Shown in pieces: positions 7,775 through 16,239 of a stretch of DNA of 64,000 nt (positions within the stretch are counted from its first letter, which is position 1; every line of letters begins with the position of its first letter). Source of the stretch: Dietzia aurantiaca (GTDB lineage Bacteria > Actinomycetota > Actinomycetes > Mycobacteriales > Mycobacteriaceae). Where the stretch lies: NCBI RefSeq assembly GCF_021033825.1, contig NZ_JAIFXZ010000012.1:62001-126000 (forward strand). The letters run 5' to 3'. Made by a program: the position numbers and the translations under genes. The notes beneath the pieces were generated by a model. It was given only the letters and a program-made list of their open reading frames with translations. It was not told where the DNA came from and did no database searches.

Positions 7775-9234
7775 CGGAGCGAGCACAGCACCTCGACCGT
7801 CGGACCATCACCGCCAGCACGATCATCGCGGCCGGAGCCCTGGTCCTCGCGGCGATCCCCACAGCGATCGGCATGGTCCTCGGCGGGCTCGGTGCCGGCT
7901 GGGTCACGCTGTGGTGCGTCGCCGGCCTCGTCATCGGCACCGCCTCGACCGCGGCCATGGAGGCGATCCGCCTCGCCGTCACCACCTTCCGTCTCGACGA
8001 CCACCGCGTCGAACGGCGCGTCCGTTTTCTGACCAGCACCACCACGTCCATCGCCACCTCCCGGGTGCGCAGCGTGGAGATCTCGGCGAATGTGGTCCAG
8101 CGCCGGATGGGCATCGCGACGGTGAAGCTCTCCAGCGGCGAGACCGACGGAGCACGCCTCACCCTGGCCTCGCTCGATCGGCAGGCCGCCGAGGGATTGC
8201 GACGCCGACTGCTGGCCGATCGCGCCTCGGCGGACTCCACCGAGGTCGCGCGCGTCGATCCGGGCTGGGTGCGCTACGCCCCGGCGAGCCTCATGACCCC
8301 CTTGTTCGGTCTCATCGCGGTGGGCGTGCTCTTCCAGGTGGCCGACTGGTTCCAGGCGGTTCCAGAGATACTGTCCTGGATCTGGGGCCGCATCGAGGAC
8401 GTCCCGATCCCCCTGCTCGTCGTGGCCGCGATCCTGGCGGTCCTGCTGGTCGGGTCGCTGATCTCGGCGGTGTTGTTCGTCGAGAACTGGTGGGCGATGC
8501 GCCTGGATCACCACCGGGACGGCTCGCTCGAGATGCGCCGCGGCCTGCTCGTGGGTCGGCACACGACGCTGGACGGCAGCCGGATCCGCGGTATGACCCT
8601 GCACGAACCCCCTGGTTTCCGCATGGTCGCAGCCGCGCGCCTGGACGTCGTCGCGATCGGGGTGGGAATCGGCAACGACGAGAACGGCCAGACCAAGCCG
8701 AGCCCCGCCCTGGTTCCGGCCTCGCCGCGCGACGTACCGGTCGGGGTCGTCGAGTCGGTGCTCGGGGTGGAGCTGCCCGGGTCGGGGTCGCTACGTGCCC
8801 ACCCGCCCCGGGCCCGACGACGACGACTATTCCGCGCCCTCCTGACCACCCTCGCCCTCACCGCGTTCGCACTCGCGCCGGCGCTGGTGTGGTCATGGCT
8901 GTGGTGGGTGCCCGTCGCCGTGGTCGCGGTCTCCGGGGCGGTCTCGGCGTGGATCGCGTCCGACAACTCCCGCGGACTGGGCCACGCGGTCACCGACCGT
9001 GTGGTGGCACTGCGCAAGGGGTCGATCATGCGGCGAACCGACGTCCTCACCCGGGACGGGATCCTAGGCTGGAACATCCGCCGCACCCCGTTCCAGCGTC
9101 GGGCGGGCCTGGTCACCCTGTTCGCGACCTCGGCCGGCGGCACGGGCGCATTCCGACTCCCCGACCTCGGCCACGACCAGGCGGCGCAGGTCTGGCGCAC
9201 CGCCGGCGACGTGTGGCACCACCTGGCGCTCTAA
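7771..9234 (+). CDS. PH-domain membrane protein, YdbT-like
   Basis: 487 residues with several membrane segments (about residues 10-60, 170-240 and 365-410) and repeated bPH2 domains, for example FRLDDHRVERRVRF, HRDGSLEMRRGLLVGRH and VTDRVVALRKGSIMRRTDV. The three bPH2 copies and paired membrane hairpins match the YdbT family. The ATG overlaps the stop of the YdbS-like gene (ATGA), so the two are translated together. It ends tail-to-tail with the MOSC gene, the stop codons overlapping by three bases. Biochemical role unknown; envelope stress or peptide resistance is inferred from the Bacillus pair. Confidence 0.82.
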   Translation: MTERAQHLDRRTITASTIIAAGALVLAAIPTAIGMVLGGLGAGWVTLWCVAGLVIGTASTAAMEAIRLAVTTFRLDDHRVERRVRFLTSTTTSIATSRVRSVEISANVVQRRMGIATVKLSSGETDGARLTLASLDRQAAEGLRRRLLADRASADSTEVARVDPGWVRYAPASLMTPLFGLIAVGVLFQVADWFQAVPEILSWIWGRIEDVPIPLLVVAAILAVLLVGSLISAVLFVENWWAMRLDHHRDGSLEMRRGLLVGRHTTLDGSRIRGMTLHEPPGFRMVAAARLDVVAIGVGIGNDENGQTKPSPALVPASPRDVPVGVVESVLGVELPGSGSLRAHPPRARRRRLFRALLTTLALTAFALAPALVWSWLWWVPVAVVAVSGAVSAWIASDNSRGLGHAVTDRVVALRKGSIMRRTDVLTRDGILGWNIRRTPFQRRAGLVTLFATSAGGTGAFRLPDLGHDQAAQVWRTAGDVWHHLAL

Positions 9235-9917
9235 TCGGCGTCGACGGGCCTGACGTCCGTGGCGGGATCCAGCTTGCGGACGAGGCTCGGGGCGAGTTCG
9301 GCGAGATCGAACTCGGCCAGGAGTCGGCGGGCCTCGTCGTCGTCGACCCCGGCGAGGATCCGCGCGATGGTCACCCTATGCGAGGGAACGGTGACCACCC
9401 GGATCTCCTCCCCCGCCTCCACCGGGCCGGCGGTGAGGACCCGCGCATACGCGCCGGGACGGCCGCCCTCGGTGAACCGGCGCACCCACTTCGGGCGACC
9501 GACGCGGTGGGCGAAGGTCTGGCACGGGATGCGCGGCGTGGTGATCTGCAGGCGCAGTCCGCCGGTTCCCACCTCGAGCTCGGTGCCGATCTGCAGCTGA
9601 GAGGTGTCGATGCCGGTGACCCGCAGGTTCTCGCCGAAGAAGCCCAGAGGGACGGGGCCGCCGAGCTCGGACTCCCACTGCTCGACATCAGAGTCCGAGA
9701 GCAGGTAGACGGCCTTCCACTCGCCGCCGTGGTGCTCGCGGTCGGCCTGGATGTCGCCGTGGAGGCCCAGGCGACGCACTGCGACAGGGCCCTCGACGGG
9801 GCGCTTGTCGATCGCCGAGACACCCACGCGGCCGGGCACGGTGATCAACTGGTCGACCACGCACACGGCGCGGATCGTGAAGGCGTCCGGGACGCCGGCC
9901 GACTCGACGCCCGACAT
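9231..9917 (-). CDS. MOSC-domain protein (YiiM-like)
   Basis: 228 residues. A MOSC domain is visible: AIDKRPVEGPVAV, GLHGDIQADREHHGG, GFFGENLRVTGID, and the conserved Cys in TTPRIPCQTFAHRVG, which in the family binds sulfur or molybdenum cofactor ligands. A 3-alpha tail follows, as in YiiM, which reduces 6-hydroxylaminopurine. The start ATG overlaps the prenyl synthase stop by one base (TGATG), so the genes are coupled. Confidence 0.88.
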   Translation of the reverse strand: MSGVESAGVPDAFTIRAVCVVDQLITVPGRVGVSAIDKRPVEGPVAVRRLGLHGDIQADREHHGGEWKAVYLLSDSDVEQWESELGGPVPLGFFGENLRVTGIDTSQLQIGTELEVGTGGLRLQITTPRIPCQTFAHRVGRPKWVRRFTEGGRPGAYARVLTAGPVEAGEEIRVVTVPSHRVTIARILAGVDDDEARRLLAEFDLAELAPSLVRKLDPATDVRPVDAD

Positions 9918-10684
9918 CAGTGGCCGAATCGCCGGTTGCGGGCCCCGTAGTCGCGCAGCGCGCGCAGGAAGTCGACACGGCGAAACGCCGGCCAGTAGGC
10001 CTCGGTGAACCAGATCTCCGAGTAGGCGCTCTGCCACAGCAGGAAGCCGGACAGCCGCTGCTCGCCGGAGGTGCGGATGACCAGGTCAGGGTCGGGCTGA
10101 CCGGACGTGTAGAGGTGCTCGCCGATCCCCTCCACGGTCATGGCGTCGACCAACTCCTGGCCGGTGCGGCCCTCCGCGATGAGTCGCGCGACGAGGTCTC
10201 GGGCGGCGTCGGCGATCTCGTGTCGGCCGCCGTAGCCAATCGCCACGTTGACCTTGCAGCCCGGCCGTCCGACGCTCGCCCCCTCGGCGGCGCGCAGTCG
10301 CGCGGCGATCTTCTCCGGGAGCACCTCGAGGCGGCCGACGATCCGGACCTCCCAGTTGCGGTCGGGCCCGGTGATCTCGTCGACGACATCAGCGATGACC
10401 TGGAGCAGTTCCTCGAGTTCGGCGGCGTCGCGGCCCAGGTTCTCCGTGCTGAGAAGGTAGATCGTGGCCACGTCCACGCCGAGTTCGTCACACCAGCCGA
10501 GCAGCTCCGCGATCTTGGTGGCACCGGCGCGATAGCCATGACTGACATCGGTGAATCCGGCCTCGCGTGCCCAGCGCCGGTTGCCGTCCGCCATCACGGC
10601 GATGTGGCGGGGCAGCCTCGACTCGTCCAGCGAGGCGCGCAGGCGCGACTCGTAGAACGAGTACAGGGGTGAGGAGGCGTCCAC
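9917..10684 (-). CDS. Cis-prenyltransferase, (2Z,6E)-farnesyl diphosphate synthase-like
   Basis: About 255 residues of the undecaprenyl-diphosphate-synthase family. The P-loop HIAVMADGNRRWAR carries the catalytic Asp; YLLSTENLGR, the SGQPDPDLVIRTSGEQRLSGFLLWQSAYSE block and WPAF close the active site. The sequence resembles M. tuberculosis Rv1086, the short-chain Z-FPP synthase that feeds decaprenyl phosphate synthesis, more than Rv2361c. GTG 10684 matches the family N-terminus; TACTCT seven bases upstream suggests a leaderless transcript. It precedes the MOSC gene with a one-base overlap and follows DAHP synthase after 59 bp. Confidence 0.88.
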   Translation of the reverse strand: MDASSPLYSFYESRLRASLDESRLPRHIAVMADGNRRWAREAGFTDVSHGYRAGATKIAELLGWCDELGVDVATIYLLSTENLGRDAAELEELLQVIADVVDEITGPDRNWEVRIVGRLEVLPEKIAARLRAAEGASVGRPGCKVNVAIGYGGRHEIADAARDLVARLIAEGRTGQELVDAMTVEGIGEHLYTSGQPDPDLVIRTSGEQRLSGFLLWQSAYSEIWFTEAYWPAFRRVDFLRALRDYGARNRRFGH

Positions 10685-10743
10685 GCGGGACAGAGTACCG
10701 CGCGGCGCCCCCTCGACCGAGCGCCGCCTCGACCACGATCGGA

Positions 10744-11817
10744 TCATCCGCGGCGACTCTTTCGCACCGCTTCGGCGAGCGTGCGCAGGCTGTCGGCGGT
10801 GGTGTCCCAACCGATGCAGGCGTCGGTGACGGACTGGCCGTACACCAACTCGGCGGCCTCCACAGACTGGGCTCCGGGCTCAATGAAGCTCTCCACCATG
10901 AGACCGGAGATGCCCTGCTCGCCGCCGGCGATCCGATCGGCGAGCTCGCCGACGACCTCGGCCTGGCGCACATGGGACTTGCCGGAGTTGGCGTGGCTCG
11001 CATCGACCATGACCAGACCCGGGAGCCCGACCTTCGCGACCGAGGCCACCGCTGCGGCGACCGACTCGGCGTCGTGATTCGGGCCACCGGTGCCGCCGCG
11101 CAGGATCACGTGACAGTCGTTGTTGCCGGCGGTCTCGACCACGGACGCGCGCCCCTCGGCGTCGGTGCCGAAGAACACGTGCCGCGACGCCGACGACCGG
11201 CAGCCGTCCACCGCGACCTGCACCTCGCCGTCCGTGCCGTTCTTGAAGCCGACCGGCATGGACAGCCCCGACACGAGCTGGCGGTGCACCTGGCTCTCGG
11301 TCGTGCGTGCGCCGATCGCGCCCCAGGAGACGGCGTCCGCGATGTACTGCGGGCTGGTCGGCTCGAGGAACTCGGTGCCGACGGGAAGGCCGAGATCGAG
11401 GACATCGAGCAACAGCTTGCGCGCGGTACGCAGACCGCGCGGGATGTCGTAGCTGCCATCCAGCGCCGGGTCGTTGATGAGCCCCTTCCAGCCGACGGTG
11501 GTGCGCGGCTTCTCGAAGTAGACACGCATGACGATCAGCAGGTCCTCGGCGAGCTCCTCACCCAGGGCGGCGAGGCGCCTGGCGTAGTCGAGCGCGGCCT
11601 CGGTGTCATGGACCGAGCAGGGGCCGACCACCACGAGCAGGCGGTCATCGCGACCGGCCAGCACCTCGGCCACGTCGCGGCGGCTGCACTCGACGAGCGC
11701 CTCGCGGGCCGCGCCCAGCGGCATCTCACCGAGGATCTCGGTGGGGGTCGGCAGCGGCGAGTAGGACAGGACCCGTCGGTCAGCGGTCTGGGTTGGATTC
11801 TCGGCGGTGATGGTCAC
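10744..11817 (-). CDS. aroF: 3-deoxy-D-arabino-heptulosonate 7-phosphate synthase, class I
   Basis: 357 residues. It joins phosphoenolpyruvate and erythrose 4-phosphate, the first step of the shikimate pathway to Phe, Tyr and Trp. Class I hallmarks are LLVVVGPCSVHD, MRVYFEKPRTTVGWKGLINDP, GARTTESQVHR, GFKNGTDG and the metal-binding His in VMVDASHANSGK. The GTG start has AGGAGC about nine bases upstream. The upstream RNA encodes a Tyr/Trp/Phe/Trp-containing leader peptide and competing stems, so attenuation by aromatic amino acids is likely. Whether the enzyme is itself feedback-inhibited by Tyr or Phe cannot be decided here. Confidence 0.95.
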   Translation of the reverse strand: MTITAENPTQTADRRVLSYSPLPTPTEILGEMPLGAAREALVECSRRDVAEVLAGRDDRLLVVVGPCSVHDTEAALDYARRLAALGEELAEDLLIVMRVYFEKPRTTVGWKGLINDPALDGSYDIPRGLRTARKLLLDVLDLGLPVGTEFLEPTSPQYIADAVSWGAIGARTTESQVHRQLVSGLSMPVGFKNGTDGEVQVAVDGCRSSASRHVFFGTDAEGRASVVETAGNNDCHVILRGGTGGPNHDAESVAAAVASVAKVGLPGLVMVDASHANSGKSHVRQAEVVGELADRIAGGEQGISGLMVESFIEPGAQSVEAAELVYGQSVTDACIGWDTTADSLRTLAEAVRKSRRG

Positions 11818-11879
11818 GGCGGTGCGCTCCTGGTATCTCGGTGGTGGCGGGCCGGGTGCCGTGATCTGATGGTGCCCCT

Positions 11880-11959
11880 GTCGACACCCGGGCCGCCTGT
11901 CTGAAATGGCGGGAGGCGGCGACCATGCTGGTCACCGCCGCTGGGCTCCGGGTGTCGAC
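11880..11959 (-). promoter_or_regulatory. Attenuator stems in the DAHP synthase leader RNA
   Basis: On the minus strand GTCGACACCCGG (11948-11959), directly after the leader-peptide stop, pairs perfectly with CCGGGTGTCGAC (11880-11891). A second stem is nested inside: 11930-11939 with 11915-11924, ten pairs including one G-U. The 3' arm can instead pair through CCGGGTG with CACCCGG near 11851-11857. A GGAGCCC at 11943-11949 competes with another at 11993-11999 for GGGCTCC at 12004-12010 inside the leader coding region. No U tract follows, so control may be at translation or through Rho. Confidence 0.65.
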
Positions 11960-11966
11960 GCCCCTA

Positions 11967-12056
11967 CTAGAGGACGCGTGCGCTCGCGGCGCGGGCTCCA
12001 CCCGGAGCCCACATAAAGCGCCAATAGGCGCGAGCGTTCGACATGCGGGCCACCAT
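11967..12056 (-). CDS. Aromatic-amino-acid leader peptide of DAHP synthase
   Basis: A 29-codon reading frame too short for routine gene calling. The ATG at 12056 has GGGAGG exactly seven bases upstream. Codons 11 to 16 read Tyr-Trp-Arg-Phe-Met-Trp (12009-12026), three aromatic amino acids in six codons, followed immediately by the hairpin GGGCTCC/GGAGCCC. The frame ends at TAG 11967-11969, 150 bases before the DAHP synthase start and next to the competing stems. The arrangement is that of a ribosome-mediated attenuator. As I recall, a comparable leader (aroR) has been reported before aroF in Corynebacterium glutamicum. Confidence 0.75.
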   Translation of the reverse strand: MVARMSNARAYWRFMWAPGGARAASARVL

Positions 12057-12216
12057 AACAGAACCTCCCATCGGGGCGGCGGCGGGGCGGCCGCGCCCCG
12101 GCAGAAGCCACAGGGGCCAGGGAACAATCAATCGAACACTTGATCCAATCGACACCCTCGTTTACACTAGTTCATACGTTCGATGTCACGGTTCGACCGA
12201 CGAGGAGGCGGTGAGC

Positions 12217-13704
12217 ATGGCCATGACGAGGCCTGGGTCCACCGGCCCGCTCCGCGCGGTCCCGGACCCCGTCGACGAGCTCGATCCCGATGCGGTGAGC
12301 GACGCCGCCCGACACGCCACGAAGGCACAGAACCTCGCCGGGGCCACGCGCCTGGAGGCCGCTTTCCGCCTCGTCGAGGCCTTCCGCAGAACCGACGAAG
12401 CCGAGAAGACCGCGGCACGTCCGGCGTTCGCCCGACTGGAACCCGCCGACCGCGCCAGGAACGAGTTGTCCGCCGCAATGTGCCTGACCAGCTGGCACGC
12501 TGCCCGGCTCGTTTCCGCCGGCGTACAGCTCCACACTCGCCTTCGACTTCTCCGCGACTCCGTCTCCCACGGCCTGTTCCCCGAGCAGCTCGCCATCGAC
12601 ACCGCTTGTCGACTGGCCGTAGTGCCCGACCGGATCGTGCGTTCCGTGGAATCCGACGTGGTCCGCAGGCTGGGCCGGGCACTCGACGGCGGCAGCAGAC
12701 CCAGCCGCACCGCCCTGGATGCGATCGTCGATGCGGCGCTGACCAAACATGACCCGGGATCTCGCGAAGACGCGGTCGCCGCCGCTTATGAACAGCGTAA
12801 AGTCCGTTTCCGCCCGGCGCCCAACGGCATGACCACCATGTGGGCGAGTCTGCCCTCAGCTGATGCCGAGAAGCTCCGCCGTCGGATCGACTCGGCCGCC
12901 CAGGCCGCACTGGATGCCCTCCACCCGCGTACCCGGGACCAGCTTCGAGCGGACGCGCTGTGCGCGCTCGGCGACCCCACCACGAATGATGTGTGCGACC
13001 CGCTCGGCGACGAGACGACCGGCAGCCCGTGGGCCGCCGACTCACCGGTCCGCATCTCCGTCATCGACGGTCGTGCGCAGGGCCTACCCAACCTGGTCGA
13101 GTTCGTCCGAGGCGCGTACGCCAGCTTCGACTGGCTGTGCGAGCAGCTGCTAGCGAGCGGCGACTCGAAGGTGCGCTTCGAGGTGGTCGACCCCGCCCCC
13201 GGCGCGCTCGACTCTCCCGAAGCGGCCCTGAAGTATGTCATCAGTGCGGCGCTCGCCGAACGCATCCGTCTTCGTGACGGCACCTGCCGGCACCCGGGTT
13301 GCACTGTCGACGCGAAAGACTGCGACGTCGACCATATCCTGGCGTTCGACCAGTTGAACCCCGCCCTAGGCGGCCCGACAGCCGAGTGGAACCTGCTCTG
13401 CCTATGCCGCAAGCACCATCGCGAGAAGACATTCGGCCGCAACGCCTACCGACCAGGCCCACTCGGCGAGCTGATCATCATCACAGGCTCCGGCCACGAG
13501 TACCGAACGCTCCCCGGCGGCCCACTCGCCCGCGCCCGCGACCAGATACTTGAACATCAATGGCGAGAACACGTCGCACACCTCATCGCCGAGGACAACC
13601 ACGTCACTAATCCCCCGGGAGCCGACCGGCAATACCGCCGGAGCTCCTCGTGTGGCGCGCCGCCCTCCCACGAGGACGTCGGCGGCGATCCCCGCTCCGC
13701 TTGA
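12217..13704 (+). CDS. 13E12-type protein: DUF222 and HNH endonuclease domain
   Basis: 495 residues of the actinobacterial 13E12 repeat family. The N-terminal two thirds is the helical DUF222; the C-terminal HNH domain has CRHPGCTVDAKDCDVDHI with zinc-knuckle cysteines and the catalytic His, then CLCRKHHREKTF. GAGGAGG precedes ATG 12217. Members are numerous and variable in mycobacteria and relatives, often with mobile behaviour, but their biological role is not established. It diverges from the DAHP synthase leader. Confidence 0.88.
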   Translation: MAMTRPGSTGPLRAVPDPVDELDPDAVSDAARHATKAQNLAGATRLEAAFRLVEAFRRTDEAEKTAARPAFARLEPADRARNELSAAMCLTSWHAARLVSAGVQLHTRLRLLRDSVSHGLFPEQLAIDTACRLAVVPDRIVRSVESDVVRRLGRALDGGSRPSRTALDAIVDAALTKHDPGSREDAVAAAYEQRKVRFRPAPNGMTTMWASLPSADAEKLRRRIDSAAQAALDALHPRTRDQLRADALCALGDPTTNDVCDPLGDETTGSPWAADSPVRISVIDGRAQGLPNLVEFVRGAYASFDWLCEQLLASGDSKVRFEVVDPAPGALDSPEAALKYVISAALAERIRLRDGTCRHPGCTVDAKDCDVDHILAFDQLNPALGGPTAEWNLLCLCRKHHREKTFGRNAYRPGPLGELIIITGSGHEYRTLPGGPLARARDQILEHQWREHVAHLIAEDNHVTNPPGADRQYRRSSSCGAPPSHEDVGGDPRSA

Positions 13705-13729
13705 GCGCACGCCCACCCGCTCGGCATGC

Positions 13730-14601
13730 TCAGCGCTGCCACGTGTCCGAACGCCGGGCCACCTCATGGATCGCATCGATCTCCGCAGACCCTTACGCTG
13801 GGGCTGGGATCGTAGGTACCGGCCGACACCCCTCCGCGGCACCACCACGACCGTGCCATCGGTCGGCTGCGCCCTGACCGTGAAACCGCGGCGGGCGCCC
13901 ACCACGACGATCAGCCCGGTGACCGGAACGGGAAAGCCCACTCGCTCCCCGAGCATGCGCGACGCCCGCGTGGCCTCATAGCGACTGTTGCGTACGTACG
14001 GGACCCTGCGCCCGTTGATCATCACCGTGTCTCCGCCCACCCACACGGCCGCCTTCGGGTGGTGTTTCGTGTTCACGGTGAACACGCCACCGGGGCCGAT
14101 CACGATGTGGTCGATATCGGTACCGCGATCCCCGACCCGGACAGCGTGCAGGACTCGCCAATCGGCCCCGGCGCGAGAGAGTTGTTCGGCGACGGCCTCT
14201 TCACCATCGGCACCGATTCGCCAGGCGCGCTCAGTCGTGTTCGCATCGACGAGCCGGGACAACAGGTGTCGTAGCCGACCCTGAGCCCGGCGTTCGGCCA
14301 GCGCACGCTCGCGGGCCGCGGCTCCGGCGCGCACATCAGCGAGGTCATGCCAGCTTCTGGCCGGCGGCGCGGGCGCGGGTGACACCAGACCAGCCGCGGA
14401 CCGACCGTTTCGGGCGCGCGTGTCGACGGTGTCGAAGTGCTCCCCTATCGCCGCTCGCAGCAGCGGCCGGTTCGACATGTCATCGGAGTGGAAACGTCCC
14501 GTCCTCATGTCGAGATAGCCCAGATCAGCGCCACCGGGAGTGGCGGCGTACAACCTGTCGTGCCCGAAACGAGCCCACCGGCGAACGATCCATTCCGTCA
14601 C
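13730..14601 (-). CDS. NERD-domain (nuclease-related) protein with C-terminal frameshift
   Basis: The frame contains GEEAVAEQLSRAG, VGDRGTDIDHIVIGPGG and VFTVNTKHH, the core of the NERD domain, thought to be a PD-(D/E)xK-like nuclease fold. The start GTG 14601 gives the usual opening VRRWARFGHDRLYA. The reading frame as it stands runs on to 13402, through 300 bases antisense to the HNH gene. A one-base deletion near 13788-13794 explains this: in the neighbouring frame the typical tail (EIDAIHEVARRSDTWQR) appears and stops at 13730-13732, clear of the HNH gene. Only about 20 C-terminal residues are affected, so the domain may still work, or this is a sequencing error. Confidence 0.7.
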
Positions 14602-14660
14602 GAGGTCTCCCCCGCGTCGCTCGCCGAGGTCGTCGAGACAGTCAGATAATGCCCGGTCAT
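14598..14660 (-). CDS. Possible 20-codon upstream peptide coupled to the NERD gene
   Basis: ATG 14658-14660 has AAAGGA at good spacing, and the frame (20 residues, Thr/Ser-rich) ends with TGA overlapping the NERD GTG as GTGA. The geometry suggests translational coupling, but the peptide has no recognisable family and the frame could be chance. Confidence 0.25.
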   Translation of the reverse strand: MTGHYLTVSTTSASDAGETS

Positions 14661-14914
14661 CGGTAGTCCTTTGCCAGTTCGCCCGGCAGCTGGAGAACCC
14701 GGGCGGGGTGAGGGCGGCGAAGACGGCGCGGAGGCGCTGCACGCGCACTAGAGAGGGAGGGGACGCCCGAGGACTCGCGCTACATGAGGGGTTCGTGGCC
14801 GCGCCGGGGCACCAGCACTGCCGCCAACAGCATAAATGACCCGTTTCTAGACCGGACGGGGTTCCGGAGCGCAAGCCATCAGGTGACCGGGAATACCCGA
14901 CCGCGTCCTTTTGT
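14661..14914. other. Intergenic stretch with no clear gene
   Basis: Together with the next 75 bases this makes a gap of about 330 bp. Reading frames here lack ribosome sites and family resemblance. On the minus strand a TATGCT near 14830 could be a -10 for the NERD gene. Nothing else is visible. Confidence 0.4.
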
Positions 14915-14937
14915 TTGACATGTCAGCAAGTTAGAAT
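14915..14937 (+). promoter_or_regulatory. Palindromic operator and -10 before the LLM oxidoreductase
   Basis: The perfect palindrome TGACATGTCA (14916-14925), overlapping TTGACA (14915-14920), lies seven bases before TAGAAT (14932-14937). TTGACA to TAGAAT is too close for a normal -35/-10 pair, so the palindrome is more likely an operator touching the promoter. The monooxygenase start is 52 bases further on. Confidence 0.4.
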
Positions 14938-14988
14938 GGGGCCGACGCCCCAGGCAGATCAGGACAGACTAAACGAGAGGCCATCACC

Positions 14989-16239
14989 ATGCAGTTCGGA
15001 ATCTTCAGCATCGCCGACATCACGCCGGACCCGCTCACGGGCGCGATACCCACAGAGCACGAGCGATTGGAGGCGATGGTCGAGTACGCGGTACAGGCGG
15101 AGCAGGTCGGCCTGGACGTCTTCGCGCTGGGCGAGCATCACAACCCGCCGTTCGTCACGTCCTCCCCCACCACGACGCTCGGCTACATCGCCGGCAGGAC
15201 CTCCGAGATCATCCTCTCGACGGCCACCACGCTGATCACCACCAACGACCCGGTGAAGATCGCCGAGGACTACGCCATGCTCCAGCACCTGGCCGGCGGC
15301 CGGGTGGACCTGACGATGGGCCGCGGCAACACCGGCCCGGTGTACCCGTGGTTCGGCCAAGACATCCGCCAGGGCCTGCCGCTGGCCATCGAGAACTACG
15401 AACTGCTCCACCGACTCTGGAACGAGGACGTCGTGGACTGGGAGGGCAAGTTCCGCACGCCGCTCCAGCAGTTCACCTCGACCCCGCGCCCGCTCGACGG
15501 CGTGGCCCCGTTCGTGTGGCACGGCTCGATCCGCTCCCCGCAGATCGCCGAGCAGGCCGCCTTCTACGGTGACGGCTTCTTCCACAACAACATCTTCTGG
15601 CCGATCAGCCACACCAAGCAGATGGTTGAGCTGTACCGTCGCCGCTACGAGCACTACGGACACGGCTCCGCCGACCAGGCGATCGTCGGACTGGGCGGGC
15701 AGTTCTTCGCCCGCGCCAACAGCCAGGACGCCGTCAACGAGTTCCGCCCCTACTTCGATAACGCCCCCGTCTACGGCCACGGCCCGTCGATGGAGGACTT
15801 CACCGCACAGACCCCGCTCACGGTGGGCTCGCCGCAGCAGATCATCGACCGCTACATGACGATGCGCGAGCACGTCGGCGACTATCAGCGCCAGATGTTC
15901 CTGGTCGACCACGCCGGCCTGCCGCGGAAGACGGTCCTCGAGCAGATTGAGATCCTCGGCACCGAGATCGTGCCCGCCCTGCGCCGCGAGCTGGACGCCC
16001 TGCGCCCGGCCCACGTGCCGGACGGCCCCACACACGCCGGCCGGGTCGCCGCCCGCGACGCCGAACTGGCCGCGTCCGGCGAGCCCGCCTACGACGACGC
16101 CTACCGCTTCGGCACCGGCGACAACTGGACGGGCCTGACCGTCGAGGGCGGTCAACGCGCCCAGGAGCAGTCCCTGGCCCGCGATCGCCGCAACCAGACC
16201 CGCCTCGAGCAGTCGCAGGCCGGGAAGGAGAGCAAGTGA
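14989..16239 (+). CDS. LLM-class flavin-dependent oxidoreductase, CE1758-like
   Basis: 416 residues. A luciferase-like (beta/alpha)8 monooxygenase: FGIFSIADI at the N-terminus, LGEHHNPPF, LAGGRVDLTMGRGNTGPVYPWFG and FVWHGSIRSP are typical. The family uses reduced FMN or F420; here FMNH2 is more likely because the next gene, overlapping by GTGA, is an FMN reductase. The pair matches the partnered LLM/CE1759-type duo common in Corynebacterium and relatives. GAGAGG precedes the ATG. Substrate unknown; desulfonation or oxidative degradation of a small organic molecule is possible. Confidence 0.9.
   Translation: MQFGIFSIADITPDPLTGAIPTEHERLEAMVEYAVQAEQVGLDVFALGEHHNPPFVTSSPTTTLGYIAGRTSEIILSTATTLITTNDPVKIAEDYAMLQHLAGGRVDLTMGRGNTGPVYPWFGQDIRQGLPLAIENYELLHRLWNEDVVDWEGKFRTPLQQFTSTPRPLDGVAPFVWHGSIRSPQIAEQAAFYGDGFFHNNIFWPISHTKQMVELYRRRYEHYGHGSADQAIVGLGGQFFARANSQDAVNEFRPYFDNAPVYGHGPSMEDFTAQTPLTVGSPQQIIDRYMTMREHVGDYQRQMFLVDHAGLPRKTVLEQIEILGTEIVPALRRELDALRPAHVPDGPTHAGRVAARDAELAASGEPAYDDAYRFGTGDNWTGLTVEGGQRAQEQSLARDRRNQTRLEQSQAGKESK

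Noticed and set aside
12167-13045. Long minus-strand frame opposite the HNH gene
   Set aside because: Arg/Gly-rich composition, no ribosome site, no family; high-GC shadow of the 13E12 gene.
13402-13729. Long C-terminal extension of the NERD frame on the minus strand
   Set aside because: It is antisense to the HNH gene and not NERD-like; the true tail is in the next frame, so it is best explained by a frameshift.
14915-14937. TTGACA...TAGAAT as a normal -35/-10 promoter
   Set aside because: The spacing is 11 bases, far below the usual 16-18; the TTGACA belongs to a palindrome.
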